64,000 nt of DNA from Exilibacterium tricleocarpae (GTDB lineage Bacteria > Pseudomonadota > Gammaproteobacteria > Pseudomonadales > Cellvibrionaceae): assembly GCF_007004655.1 (NCBI RefSeq), contig NZ_ML660094.1, positions 186,001 through 250,000 of the forward strand. The letters run 5' to 3'. A model generated the notes under the pieces. The model did not search any database and was not told the origin of the DNA. It saw nothing but the letters and a program-made list of their open reading frames with translations. Positions 25,673 to 33,916 of the stretch are shown piece by piece (within the stretch, counting starts at the first letter, position 1; the number at the start of each line of letters is the position of its first letter). The translations under genes were made by a program, and so were the position numbers.

Positions 25673-28534
25673 CTACTGCTTACTCAGTAGTATCACCCAG
25701 TCTTGCCGGGCACTGTCAGGCGGATCTCCAAGCGACTGCAGCGCTCCACCCTGTAGTGTAGTTAAGGTGCCTTGCCGAAGACCGCCGCCGCGAATGGGAT
25801 CGAACCACTGGATCGTGTAGCCCCCACTCAACTCAGTCCCATCAAAAACACGCTTTGCATCCCCAGGCGAGTAGATCACATATTCCTGTCCCGGCAATCC
25901 CCCACAGTAACCGTTCCAAGCGCCCTCCCCCGCTATGCGCTCATTGCAGGGCCGGTAGTCCCAGTAACGTCGGTCCGATGAGAAAAAATCGAGTGCTATT
26001 CGCGTCAACTGCCATAGACGGTGCCGCAGGCGCCAGTCCTCTGAACTCAGGTCATTGGCGGGATAGTGCGCGCCAAAATACCACTCCACACCTGCGGCGC
26101 CGCCCAGAATCGCACCCCAGAGGGCATGTTGTCGCAGGCTGTCGTGATTCGGGTCCTCGGAGTCCGGCAAAGCGCCGGTGTGCCACTTGCCAATCTCATC
26201 CATGGTGATCAGCCATTCCCGGCCTGCGTCTCTGGACAGTTGCCGCCATTCGGCAATTTCTGCATTCACCCGTTGTCGCTCATCAACCTGGAACGACACC
26301 CCTTCGAGCGCCTTGAGACCCAACAGCGGCCCGAGTATTTCATGTTTTGCCGCCGCACTGGAGTGCGTGTGGATAACCAGGGGGTGGCCGTAGGGATCGC
26401 TGGCGGAGAGGTAGTTCGCCATGGCTTTTCGCTGCGCATCCGTCTGGGCATGGGGAGAGAAGTCCGCGGGGCCGTTTTCCTCGCCCAAATTCCAGACCAG
26501 ACCGAGGTGATGGCCGAAGCGCGCAATCAGTTCCCGGTAATACAGTTTGCGCAAACGCCCCGTGTCACCGTCATCCAACAGGCGCTCATTCTCGGTTTCT
26601 TGCGTCACCAGGTGTAACAGGATGCCTTGTGACTGCATATGCTGGAACACGATTTCCCACTGGTCGAGTTTGCTGCAGTCAAACCGTTCAAAATCGGTGG
26701 CGCTGGCAAATGGCCAGACATCATTGCCGTCACCACCGAGGTTGAGTGTCAGGAAATACACCGCATTCATACCCATGGCGCTGAGATAATTCACTGCGCC
26801 AATGATGCCCTTACCGCGGTTGTCGCCCCAGACAGGGTCTCCCAGGCGCCAATCCCTTAAATGCGGTTTGTAGTGATGCATGTTGTTATCGCGGACCGCT
26901 TCGCCCTCGCGCGCGCTGGTGGCGGCGAGCGAGGTGCCATCGAAGCCGGTGAAACCGAGAAAATTCTCAGGACTGTTGGCCCCGCCCTTTAACCAGTGTT
27001 CACCCGACCCGGCGAATTGGAAATAGCCGCCGCCGGCAACCAAGCGGCCCTTTGCGCGAAAATCCCGGCCGCTTTTGTCGGAGGGCACAACCAGAAAATG
27101 GCCGGTGGATTCTGCCAGCGGGGCAAGTCTGCCAGCGTTCGGATCGTCATCGATCGCGATATCTGCGCCGTGGCCGAGTTCGGCACGATATTTCCACAGC
27201 CCCTCCCGATCTGGTGTAAATCGCGCCTGCCAAACGCTGCCGGCATCCGCCCCTGTGTTCGCCGCATCGCCATCGGCAGCGAAGAAACCGCGAATTCTGT
27301 AGGAAGTGTCCTTATGCTCGAAGGTGACTGTTAAGCGGTAGTCTGTGAAAGGGTTGTCGGTCGCACTCTCAGCCGTCATCGGCCCGTTGAACGACAGCGT
27401 CAACGTGTGCCAGCGTTGGTGTATCAGCGTTGCATCCGGCTGTGTTTTGTCAGAATCTGCTGCGCCGGACGGGGTTTCAGAGACCGGCGCCGGTGTCGAA
27501 CTGCTTTCTGACCGTTTGGCAGCCGGTAGCTTGAGTCTTTCGACCGATGACAATTCCGGTTCGCCGCCGCGTTTACCACTGCCCGACACGGTATACAGGT
27601 AGCCATCGCGAATAGCGAGGCCCGATCCATGGCGGCCGACATTGAGACCTGGCCAGTTCGCCCAGGTCCCGGTTCGCGTGTCGTAAACCTCGATTTCATT
27701 GTGGGCCGTGATCTGCCTGGCGGATTCGCCTCCGGCGATAATGACTTTTTCACCCCATGCAATCGCCATATTGCCGGCACGGGGGGTGGGAACGGCAAGA
27801 CTTTTTGTCACCGGCAGCCAACGATTTTGTTTAAAATCGAAAACGTTGCCGTATTGCGTCACCAGGTTGAACGTCTCACCGGTCGCCTGGGAGGAACGCC
27901 GCCCGGCGAAGACATACAGCCTGTCTCCCACCACTACCGCCTGGAAGTGATCCCTGGCATTGGGTGCATCGGGTAATGCCTGCCACTGACCGGTAACAGG
28001 ATCATATTCATCAAGCCAGGGTTGGTAGCCACCGCGATGACCATCGGTTATGCCGCCGACCACATAGATCTTGTTGTTGTAGACCACGGCACCGGCACCA
28101 CCGCGGCGGCGCGATTCAGGAATCTCGTGAGTGAACTCGAAACGGTCTTCCGCAGGATAGTATTTGATCACCCGGTCAACGGGTGTTTCACCGGGATAGC
28201 CTCCGGTCATCGCGCCGATGATATAAATGGCATTGCCCAGGGAGACGGCTTGAAAGTGATGTAGCTCTAAAGGCGTTGAAGACCGCTGCGTCCATTGGTG
28301 CGTGGCGGGATCGAAGGCCTCGACGGGGTTAACGCGGCGCCCGCCCAGCAAATAGAAAACGCCCTGATGTTCAACAAAAGCGGCTTCATGGCGGGGTGTC
28401 AGGGTACCCTGCGCCTCTACTACCTGCCATCCATCAGGTACCGATGTACAGGCACTTAAGAGACAGGCAGATACTACTGCCAGCATCGCTCGTGTGCGCA
28501 ACCAGATGCATGCCAACTGTTTTATCGGGGTCAT
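25673..28534 (-). CDS. Lipoprotein with Kelch propeller, DUF5060 and glycosidase-like domain
   Basis: 953 residues from the ATG at 28534, which shares a base with the LacI-type gene's stop (TAATG). Lipobox LLSAC with cysteine 29. Residues ~40-340 are Kelch repeats (FYLLGGRRVNPVEAFDP, IYVVGGITDGHRGG, LYVFAGRR, VIIAGGES). Then DUF5060 (RWHTLTLSFNGPM, GLWKYRAELG), an alpha/beta-barrel glycosidase-like part with possible acids in VWNLGEENGP and LITMDEIGKW, and a C-terminal beta domain (YCGGLPGQEYVIYSP) like PF12904. It is probably a cell-surface carbohydrate-active enzyme acting on an acidic or branched polysaccharide; the family has few characterised members. The Kelch-first arrangement is unusual. 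Confidence 0.8.
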   Translation of the reverse strand: MTPIKQLACIWLRTRAMLAVVSACLLSACTSVPDGWQVVEAQGTLTPRHEAAFVEHQGVFYLLGGRRVNPVEAFDPATHQWTQRSSTPLELHHFQAVSLGNAIYIIGAMTGGYPGETPVDRVIKYYPAEDRFEFTHEIPESRRRGGAGAVVYNNKIYVVGGITDGHRGGYQPWLDEYDPVTGQWQALPDAPNARDHFQAVVVGDRLYVFAGRRSSQATGETFNLVTQYGNVFDFKQNRWLPVTKSLAVPTPRAGNMAIAWGEKVIIAGGESARQITAHNEIEVYDTRTGTWANWPGLNVGRHGSGLAIRDGYLYTVSGSGKRGGEPELSSVERLKLPAAKRSESSSTPAPVSETPSGAADSDKTQPDATLIHQRWHTLTLSFNGPMTAESATDNPFTDYRLTVTFEHKDTSYRIRGFFAADGDAANTGADAGSVWQARFTPDREGLWKYRAELGHGADIAIDDDPNAGRLAPLAESTGHFLVVPSDKSGRDFRAKGRLVAGGGYFQFAGSGEHWLKGGANSPENFLGFTGFDGTSLAATSAREGEAVRDNNMHHYKPHLRDWRLGDPVWGDNRGKGIIGAVNYLSAMGMNAVYFLTLNLGGDGNDVWPFASATDFERFDCSKLDQWEIVFQHMQSQGILLHLVTQETENERLLDDGDTGRLRKLYYRELIARFGHHLGLVWNLGEENGPADFSPHAQTDAQRKAMANYLSASDPYGHPLVIHTHSSAAAKHEILGPLLGLKALEGVSFQVDERQRVNAEIAEWRQLSRDAGREWLITMDEIGKWHTGALPDSEDPNHDSLRQHALWGAILGGAAGVEWYFGAHYPANDLSSEDWRLRHRLWQLTRIALDFFSSDRRYWDYRPCNERIAGEGAWNGYCGGLPGQEYVIYSPGDAKRVFDGTELSGGYTIQWFDPIRGGGLRQGTLTTLQGGALQSLGDPPDSARQDWVILLSKQ

Positions 28535-29586
28535 TAGTCTGGGTCCACCAGTGCCGGTCCGGTAGACTGCCGGATAATCAGTTCCGCATCGACGACAACC
28601 CGCAGTTCTTGTGGTTTCTCGTTGCGCACCAGACGAATCAATTCCTCTGCAGCAAGTTTCGCCATGGCCTCGAGAGGCTGCCTTACCGTAGTCAACTGTG
28701 GCCAAACCTGTTTGGCAACCGGAATATCATCGAAACCGGCGATCGAAACATCGCCCGGAATTTGCAGACGGCGTTCATGGGCCACTTTCATCACACCAGT
28801 GGCCATATGATCATTTGCACAAAAGATGGCTGTCGGGCGCGGCCGTTGCCGCAGCAGTTGAACGCCGCAGTCGATACCGGATTCAAAGGTATTCTCGCCC
28901 TGCACAACCAGTGCGTCATTGACCTTGAGTTTGACTTCCGCCATGCCGTCCAGGTATCCCAGATAACGGTCCGCCATCGCTTTGTGGTCGGGGTGGCTGC
29001 GCACAAAGGCTATTCGCTGGTGACCGAGGCGAGACAAGTGCCGAACCATGTTTTTGCAGATCTCGCGATCGTTTGTACACACGGCCCAGTCCGTCTCGTC
29101 TTCCGGTTCATGGGAAATAGCGACGTTTACAACACCGTGCTCGATCAACAGTTCGCGGATACCGGCGACATCCGATACCGGGGGTACCAGGACCAGACCG
29201 TCGACGCGCTTGCTCGCAATGAAGTCACCAATATTGTCAAGCAGTGACGGGCTGTCATAACTGCAAGGATGAATCAGCAGGTCGTAATGCTCGGGGCGGC
29301 AGGCGCTGAGTACGCCATTTTGGATGCTGGTGATATAACTCGAACTGGCATTGTAGATAAGGCCGATAAGATAGGTTTGATTGCTGGCCAGCATGCGCGC
29401 GGGCGAATTGGGCCGGTAACCGAGTGTCTGCATCGCCGCCTCAACCCGGGCCCGGGTAGCCGGTTTGACATTCGGCGCGCGGTTCAGGACTCGGGACACG
29501 GTTTTCATCGACACCCCGGCGTTCTCGGCAACATCGGTGATTGTCGCAGGACGGTCAAGTGGGTGCTTGTCTGTGGTGCTCGTCAT
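28534..29586 (-). CDS. LacI-family transcription regulator
   Basis: 350 residues. The N-terminal helix-turn-helix and hinge are clear: ATITDVAENAGVSMKTVSRVLN and TRARVEAAMQTLGYRPN. The effector domain continues YLIGLIYNASSSYI, HQRIAFVRSHPDHKAM, AIFCANDHMATGVMKVA and SIAGFDDIPVAKQVWPQLTTVRQP, as in sugar-binding LacI repressors. It is encoded just upstream of, and coupled to, the Kelch/glycosidase lipoprotein and about 500 bases downstream of the GH94 operon on the same strand, so it likely controls one or both in response to a sugar or sugar acid. Operator not identified with confidence. Confidence 0.93.
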   Translation of the reverse strand: MTSTTDKHPLDRPATITDVAENAGVSMKTVSRVLNRAPNVKPATRARVEAAMQTLGYRPNSPARMLASNQTYLIGLIYNASSSYITSIQNGVLSACRPEHYDLLIHPCSYDSPSLLDNIGDFIASKRVDGLVLVPPVSDVAGIRELLIEHGVVNVAISHEPEDETDWAVCTNDREICKNMVRHLSRLGHQRIAFVRSHPDHKAMADRYLGYLDGMAEVKLKVNDALVVQGENTFESGIDCGVQLLRQRPRPTAIFCANDHMATGVMKVAHERRLQIPGDVSIAGFDDIPVAKQVWPQLTTVRQPLEAMAKLAAEELIRLVRNEKPQELRVVVDAELIIRQSTGPALVDPD

Positions 29587-29659
29587 ACAAACCTGTCCAT
29601 CGTTACTTATTGCAAAATAAAATTTCGGGCGCTATCTGCGTAACTGGCTAACGCACTGG

Positions 29660-29946
29660 TACTTTGACAAATAAAGGCTTTCACCCAAAACGGGGTTTGG
29701 TGTCCTTAGCTGACACGGTCTCGATCCGGGGACAGCCCTTCGGGACACGCTGTCAATACCCGCAAGCGGGCACAACCCGAAATCATAGTTTTCGGGCGTT
29801 GCGCGGACGAAGCAGTGCTTCGCTGATTCACGCTCCACCCCTGTAAGCTCTGTGCCAGCATCCCTGCTGGCGAAGGTCCCGAAGGACTGTCCCCGGATCG
29901 AGACCTCAGTGCAACCGACGTGAAAATATTCTCTGGTCAAAGCACG
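29660..29946 (+). repeat. Nested-palindrome element, copy C
   Basis: Inner arms 29717-29746 and 29876-29905 are complementary at 29 of 30 bases and start GGTCT. The 129-base loop carries CCCGCAAGCGGG at 29759-29770 and GCCAGCATCCCTGCTGGC at 29854-29871, which replace the corresponding hairpins of copies A and B by compensated changes, plus extra small hairpins. The outer ends are weaker inverted repeats (CTTTGAC near 29672 against GGTCAAAG near 29936). It occupies most of the gap 29587-30088 between the LacI-type gene and the CBM9-like gene. Confidence 0.8.
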
Positions 29947-30088
29947 AGTTGAGCATCCTGCACGCCGCTTGAATGTCCAGCGCTGCCATTTTAAGCAATT
30001 ACGCTGTCACCGTCGAGCCTTCTGTAGTGATGTGCTTTTTTATTGAATGGGTATGATTTTTACTTGCCACACTGCTGCGCAGTGAATG

Positions 30089-30859
30089 TTACTCGACGAG
30101 GGTCAACTCGCCAAACACACTGGCATCGATATATCCCCGGTTGCGGTCGCCGTCGACCGGCTTGATGGCAACATCACCCATAAAATGCTGGCGACCACGC
30201 GCGTCATCGGCATCACAATAGGCCACCATAAACCCTAATTTTTTACCCGCCGCTAACGTCACGCGCGATGATAAATCGTCGCCATAAACATGGCTGTCGT
30301 TGTGCACGGCGATACGTACCTCCCAATACAGCGAGTTGCTCATCTGAGTACCGGCTGTCGCCTCAGCTTTTGCACTCCCCTTCACACTGCGTCGCCAGCG
30401 CGCCTCGATATGACCCGGGAACAGACGCGGGCTAACCTGGCCACGGGACGGTGCGATATCGACCGCCTGGTTATCCAGTGCAATATGATAAGCAAAGGCA
30501 TTGAAGTCTTCGAGGTGATTGCCGCCGCTGGCATCCTCATCGATAAAGATTTCCAGCGTGTCATCATCCCAGTACTGCACCAGCGGGTCGGCACGGGCAT
30601 CGATCAGGATATCGTCATCGATCTCTGCCAGCAGGTAAAGGTATGCGGGGGTCCAAACCAGCTTATAGCGGCCACTGAAGTCAGTGGGGGACGGCATGCT
30701 GCCAAGCACCCGCTGATCCAGTTCACGCCAGTTGGCCTGCTGCCAGGCGGCATCCGACGGATCGCCATCGATAACCGGTGCTGTTGCGGTGCGTGGCGCT
30801 TCGAATGCGAGCGCTCCCCCGGCAATCAGTAACGCACTAGTGATGAGTGGTAACCGCAT
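30089..30859 (-). CDS. Secreted CBM9-like carbohydrate-binding protein
   Basis: 256 residues from the ATG at 30859 (MRLPLITSALLIAGGALAFEAP), a signal peptide cleaved after ALA; the frame extends upstream to 30901. APVIDGDPSDAAWQQANW, YKLVWTPAYLYLLAEIDDD, WDDDTLEIFIDEDAS and the late GFMVAYCDADD form the CBM9_1-type sugar-binding fold, found in secreted xylan/cellulose-binding proteins and as a stand-alone domain. It overlaps the gluconokinase gene by 23 bases and is the last gene of the GH94 operon. It may capture the oligosaccharide at the cell surface or in the periplasm. Confidence 0.82.
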   Translation of the reverse strand: MRLPLITSALLIAGGALAFEAPRTATAPVIDGDPSDAAWQQANWRELDQRVLGSMPSPTDFSGRYKLVWTPAYLYLLAEIDDDILIDARADPLVQYWDDDTLEIFIDEDASGGNHLEDFNAFAYHIALDNQAVDIAPSRGQVSPRLFPGHIEARWRRSVKGSAKAEATAGTQMSNSLYWEVRIAVHNDSHVYGDDLSSRVTLAAGKKLGFMVAYCDADDARGRQHFMGDVAIKPVDGDRNRGYIDASVFGELTLVE

Positions 30860-31394
30860 GGCCCGTATCTCCTGTAATTGTACCTTGGGCAATAAAGTCA
30901 ACGACCCTGGCAGACGCCTGCGCCATCAGCGCTTCCCGGTCCAGGGCCGTAAGTGTAACGACATCGGCTTCGCCATCGGTTGGCTGCAGCGCCTCGAACT
31001 GGCTGTCGAGCAGTTCAGCGTTCATATAGTGATGTTCGCGTTCCCGCAGCCGTCGCGCAATAGTTTCACGAGGTGCATCGAGATGTAGAAACAGTGTACG
31101 CAGGCCGCAGCTTCGCAGCTGCTCGCGATGCGCGCGTCTCAGCGCGCTGTGTGCCAGTACGCAGCCGATGCCGCGTTCAGCACAAGTGCTGAGTTGCCGG
31201 CAAACAGCCTGCATCCAAGGGGCGCGGTCCGCATCTGTCAACGCCGCACCTGCCTGCATCTTTTGTTTGTTGCTGAGACTGTGCAGATCATCCGCCTCGA
31301 TCAGGGTCAGTTCGAACTTCGCCGCCAATATCTGTGCACTGGTCGACTTGCCAGCGCCGCTGACGCCCATACAGACGATAAGCGGCGGCGTCAC
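30837..31394 (-). CDS. gntK: Gluconokinase
   Basis: 185 residues. Phosphorylates D-gluconate to 6-phosphogluconate with ATP. The P-loop is CMGVSGAGKSTSAQILA, followed by EADDLHSLSNKQKMQAG, LTDADRAPWM and the C-terminal family signature REHHYMNAELLDSQFEALQP. Length fits the GntK family. Its ATG overlaps the stop of the GH94 gene (ATGA). Being directly coupled to a GH94 phosphorylase is strong context evidence that the phosphorylase releases gluconate. Confidence 0.93.
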   Translation of the reverse strand: MTPPLIVCMGVSGAGKSTSAQILAAKFELTLIEADDLHSLSNKQKMQAGAALTDADRAPWMQAVCRQLSTCAERGIGCVLAHSALRRAHREQLRSCGLRTLFLHLDAPRETIARRLREREHHYMNAELLDSQFEALQPTDGEADVVTLTALDREALMAQASARVVDFIAQGTITGDTGHAVTTHH

Positions 31395-33916
31395 TTTGAA
31401 TCTCCCGGCGCTACGTCGGGAGTTCCCACTTCTGCGCTAAAGGCTTTTGATTCAGGGCTGAGGGCTCTTGATTCGGAGCTGAAGGCTCCTGATCCCGAGC
31501 TGTGGGCTCCTGATTCCGAGCTGAGGGCTCCCGGCAGCAACACCTTGACGCTGTAGCATTTGCCGGCTTCGATATCACGAATAATACCGTCGGTCACAAC
31601 CTTGTCACCGACCGTCAATGTTGTTTTATCCACACTGTCGTCGCGTTGCATTTGTATATCAAACGTCGCTCCACGGAAGTGGCGTGTAACGTCTGCGCGC
31701 TGCCAATGCGCCGGCAATTGAGGAGCCACCTGTAATCCGCCTGCAGTGCCCCCTGCGCCACCATCATCCACAATACCGCGCAGCCCAAACAACTGCTCGA
31801 CGATAATCCGGTAGAGCCAGCTACAGGCACCCGTGTTAAACAATTGGCTGGACCGGCCGGCCGTGCGCGGAAACTGCTTTACCGCACCGCGGTAGTAGTT
31901 TGGTATAAACACCGGCAGCTGCCCGCGTTGAAGGCAGTGCTCGTCACCGGGCCCGGGAATGATTCGCCGCAGCTCTGTGAACGCGCGATCGCTGTCGGCG
32001 ATAGCGTAGAGCGCATAAATGCAGAACATTCCCGCATGATTGTAGACCGCACCGTTCTCACCGGTGCCCGGGTGTTTTTGCGTCACCCGCCCGATATGCT
32101 CTCGCATCGAGGTGTAGGACGGTGCCAACACCATCGGACCAAACGGGGTTTCGAGATGTTCGCGCACGGCGGCCTTGATTTTTTCCTGTTGCTGCGGTGT
32201 TGCGACACCGGACATCAGAGCCCAGCTCTGTGGGTTAAGCCAGATTTTCCCCTCCTCGTCGCTACTGACACCTAACGCAGTCCCGGCGTCGGAAATACCA
32301 CGGGCAAACCAGTCGCCGTCCCACAAGTGCTGCTGTGCGGCTGCGGTAAATTTTTCCGCGGCGGTGCGCATCTCAACGGATAAGTTTTCAAGCCGGACTG
32401 CCTTGGTGATGTCTGCCCAGATAGTCAGCGCGTGCACCGTGGCGATGGTCAGCCAGCCGGACACGCCCTTCCCCTGGTGCCCGACCATATTCAAGGGATC
32501 GCACCAGTCGCCCTGCGCAATCAGGCTTAAGCCCCGGTGGTCGCTGTTGTTGATCAGCCAACGCATCGCCCGCGTCACCCGTTCCAGCACACTAAGCGAC
32601 TCGCCGTGGCTCTCGACCCATTCGTCCAGCAATGCATAATCGCCTGTTTCATCGAGGTAAGTCTGTAGTGTTATGGGGAGCCAGACACAATGGTCGGTAT
32701 GGGGCACCTGATTGATATACTTGAGCTCACTGCCATTTGACAGCACCACGCCCTCTGGCAGTGCGCCGTCAGCCTTCTGCTGTGCGAGGGTTTGCAGAAT
32801 CGCCGCACGGGAGTGTCCCGGCTCAATATAGGCCATACCCATTGCGTCTTGCAGGTAATTTCGGGTTTGCGGATCGGTAGTCAGCCGGTTTGTATCACCG
32901 TGGTAAAACACCTGCCGATTGAGCCAGTGATTAACGAAATTGTCGAGTTCCGCATCCGGCGTGCTGATCGAGATGCAACCCTGACGCTGTTCCTGAAACG
33001 CTTTTACCTCCGCTTGAGCGGCTTCAAAGCCACCACTGGCGAGGTACGTTGTTCGAAGTACTTTCGCCTGTTCACCGTTGCGGACCGGTGCAAATACAAA
33101 GCGGTATTCCCGACACTCACCCGGTGCCAGATTCAGCCGGTACTGGAGCGCTGCGATCGGCGTCTCGTAAATCGCATCGCCATTGTGAAGCCCGCCATTT
33201 TCCACACCGTCGGGGTGCTGGATTCCCCCCTCGCCTTCAAAGACGTCGCGGCAGGCCTCCCATGCGCTCGGCCTCTCTCCATGCAACAACACTGTCCAGT
33301 CTTTAAGTGTCTTGATGTGCGGGTAGTCTTCGAGTTTCTGGTAAGGTGTTATCGATCTGGCGACTATACCACCCAGTTCAGAGCTGTAGGCCGCCGACTG
33401 ATTCATCCAGCTCATATAGCCAATGCTGAAACAGGGAAACAGGTCGAGTCTGCGCGGCTTGCCGGAATCGTTGTGTACTTCGATGGTCCAGAGTTCTGCC
33501 ACATCATCGAGGGGAAGCGCGACAGACATGCGTATACCGATGTCGTTTTTGCGCAGGCGCCACTGCGCATCGCTGCGCCCGGCGGAGAACACGAAGTCGT
33601 CAGGTTCTGCGCGCACAGGCTCGTGTGGTGCCGAGAAAACACTGCCTGTCTCCCGATCGCGAATATAGGCAAAACGCCCCGGATGATGCGCATACTGCGG
33701 CTGTTCCGGCTGCATAAAGGTCTTGTGCTCAAGCAGGGGCGCGTGGGAGTATTTTGATGGTTCCGGCTGCATATGTTGAGCAACCGCAAACCCCCGGCAG
33801 TTGAGTTGTAGCAGCATATTCCGATTCCACAGGAAGGTGCTGGCCTGAGGCATCGCCTTCGGACAGCGCAACTCGTAGCGCTCGCCGCCGTCGACCGGTT
33901 TAAGCAGTTTCTTCAT
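31391..33916 (-). CDS. GH94 phosphorylase, probable cellobionic acid phosphorylase
   Basis: 841 residues from the ATG at 33916; an in-frame TTG at 33928 is the alternative. GH94 features are readable: N-terminal beta-sandwich (FVFSAGRSDAQWRL, SIGYMSWMN), the catalytic aspartate in LIAQGDWCDPLNMVG, the phosphate/substrate region (YNHAGMFCIYALYA, PNYYRGAVK) and a C-terminal beta domain. Known members split cellobiose, chitobiose or cellobionic acid with phosphate to glucose-1-phosphate. Because the next gene is gluconokinase, cellobionic acid (4-O-beta-D-glucosyl-D-gluconate, an LPMO or dehydrogenase product) is the best guess. The start overlaps the transporter stop by 17 bases. The C-terminus carries an odd serine-rich heptad repeat of about 30 residues. 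Confidence 0.85.
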   Translation of the reverse strand: MKKLLKPVDGGERYELRCPKAMPQASTFLWNRNMLLQLNCRGFAVAQHMQPEPSKYSHAPLLEHKTFMQPEQPQYAHHPGRFAYIRDRETGSVFSAPHEPVRAEPDDFVFSAGRSDAQWRLRKNDIGIRMSVALPLDDVAELWTIEVHNDSGKPRRLDLFPCFSIGYMSWMNQSAAYSSELGGIVARSITPYQKLEDYPHIKTLKDWTVLLHGERPSAWEACRDVFEGEGGIQHPDGVENGGLHNGDAIYETPIAALQYRLNLAPGECREYRFVFAPVRNGEQAKVLRTTYLASGGFEAAQAEVKAFQEQRQGCISISTPDAELDNFVNHWLNRQVFYHGDTNRLTTDPQTRNYLQDAMGMAYIEPGHSRAAILQTLAQQKADGALPEGVVLSNGSELKYINQVPHTDHCVWLPITLQTYLDETGDYALLDEWVESHGESLSVLERVTRAMRWLINNSDHRGLSLIAQGDWCDPLNMVGHQGKGVSGWLTIATVHALTIWADITKAVRLENLSVEMRTAAEKFTAAAQQHLWDGDWFARGISDAGTALGVSSDEEGKIWLNPQSWALMSGVATPQQQEKIKAAVREHLETPFGPMVLAPSYTSMREHIGRVTQKHPGTGENGAVYNHAGMFCIYALYAIADSDRAFTELRRIIPGPGDEHCLQRGQLPVFIPNYYRGAVKQFPRTAGRSSQLFNTGACSWLYRIIVEQLFGLRGIVDDGGAGGTAGGLQVAPQLPAHWQRADVTRHFRGATFDIQMQRDDSVDKTTLTVGDKVVTDGIIRDIEAGKCYSVKVLLPGALSSESGAHSSGSGAFSSESRALSPESKAFSAEVGTPDVAPGDSK
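31437..31530. repeat. 21-bp tandem repeat encoding the C-terminal tail of the GH94 protein
   Basis: Four diverged 21-base units begin at 31437, 31458, 31479 and 31500, with part of a fifth. On the coding (minus) strand they give heptads LSSESGA, HSSGSGA, FSSESRA, LSPESKA. Such tails are not part of the GH94 fold and are probably a disordered extension. Confidence 0.75.

Noticed and set aside
29632-29940. 102-codon minus-strand frame over the element at 29.8 kb
   Set aside because: It lies entirely in the repeat element; its sequence follows the inverted arms and has no domain or ribosome-binding site.
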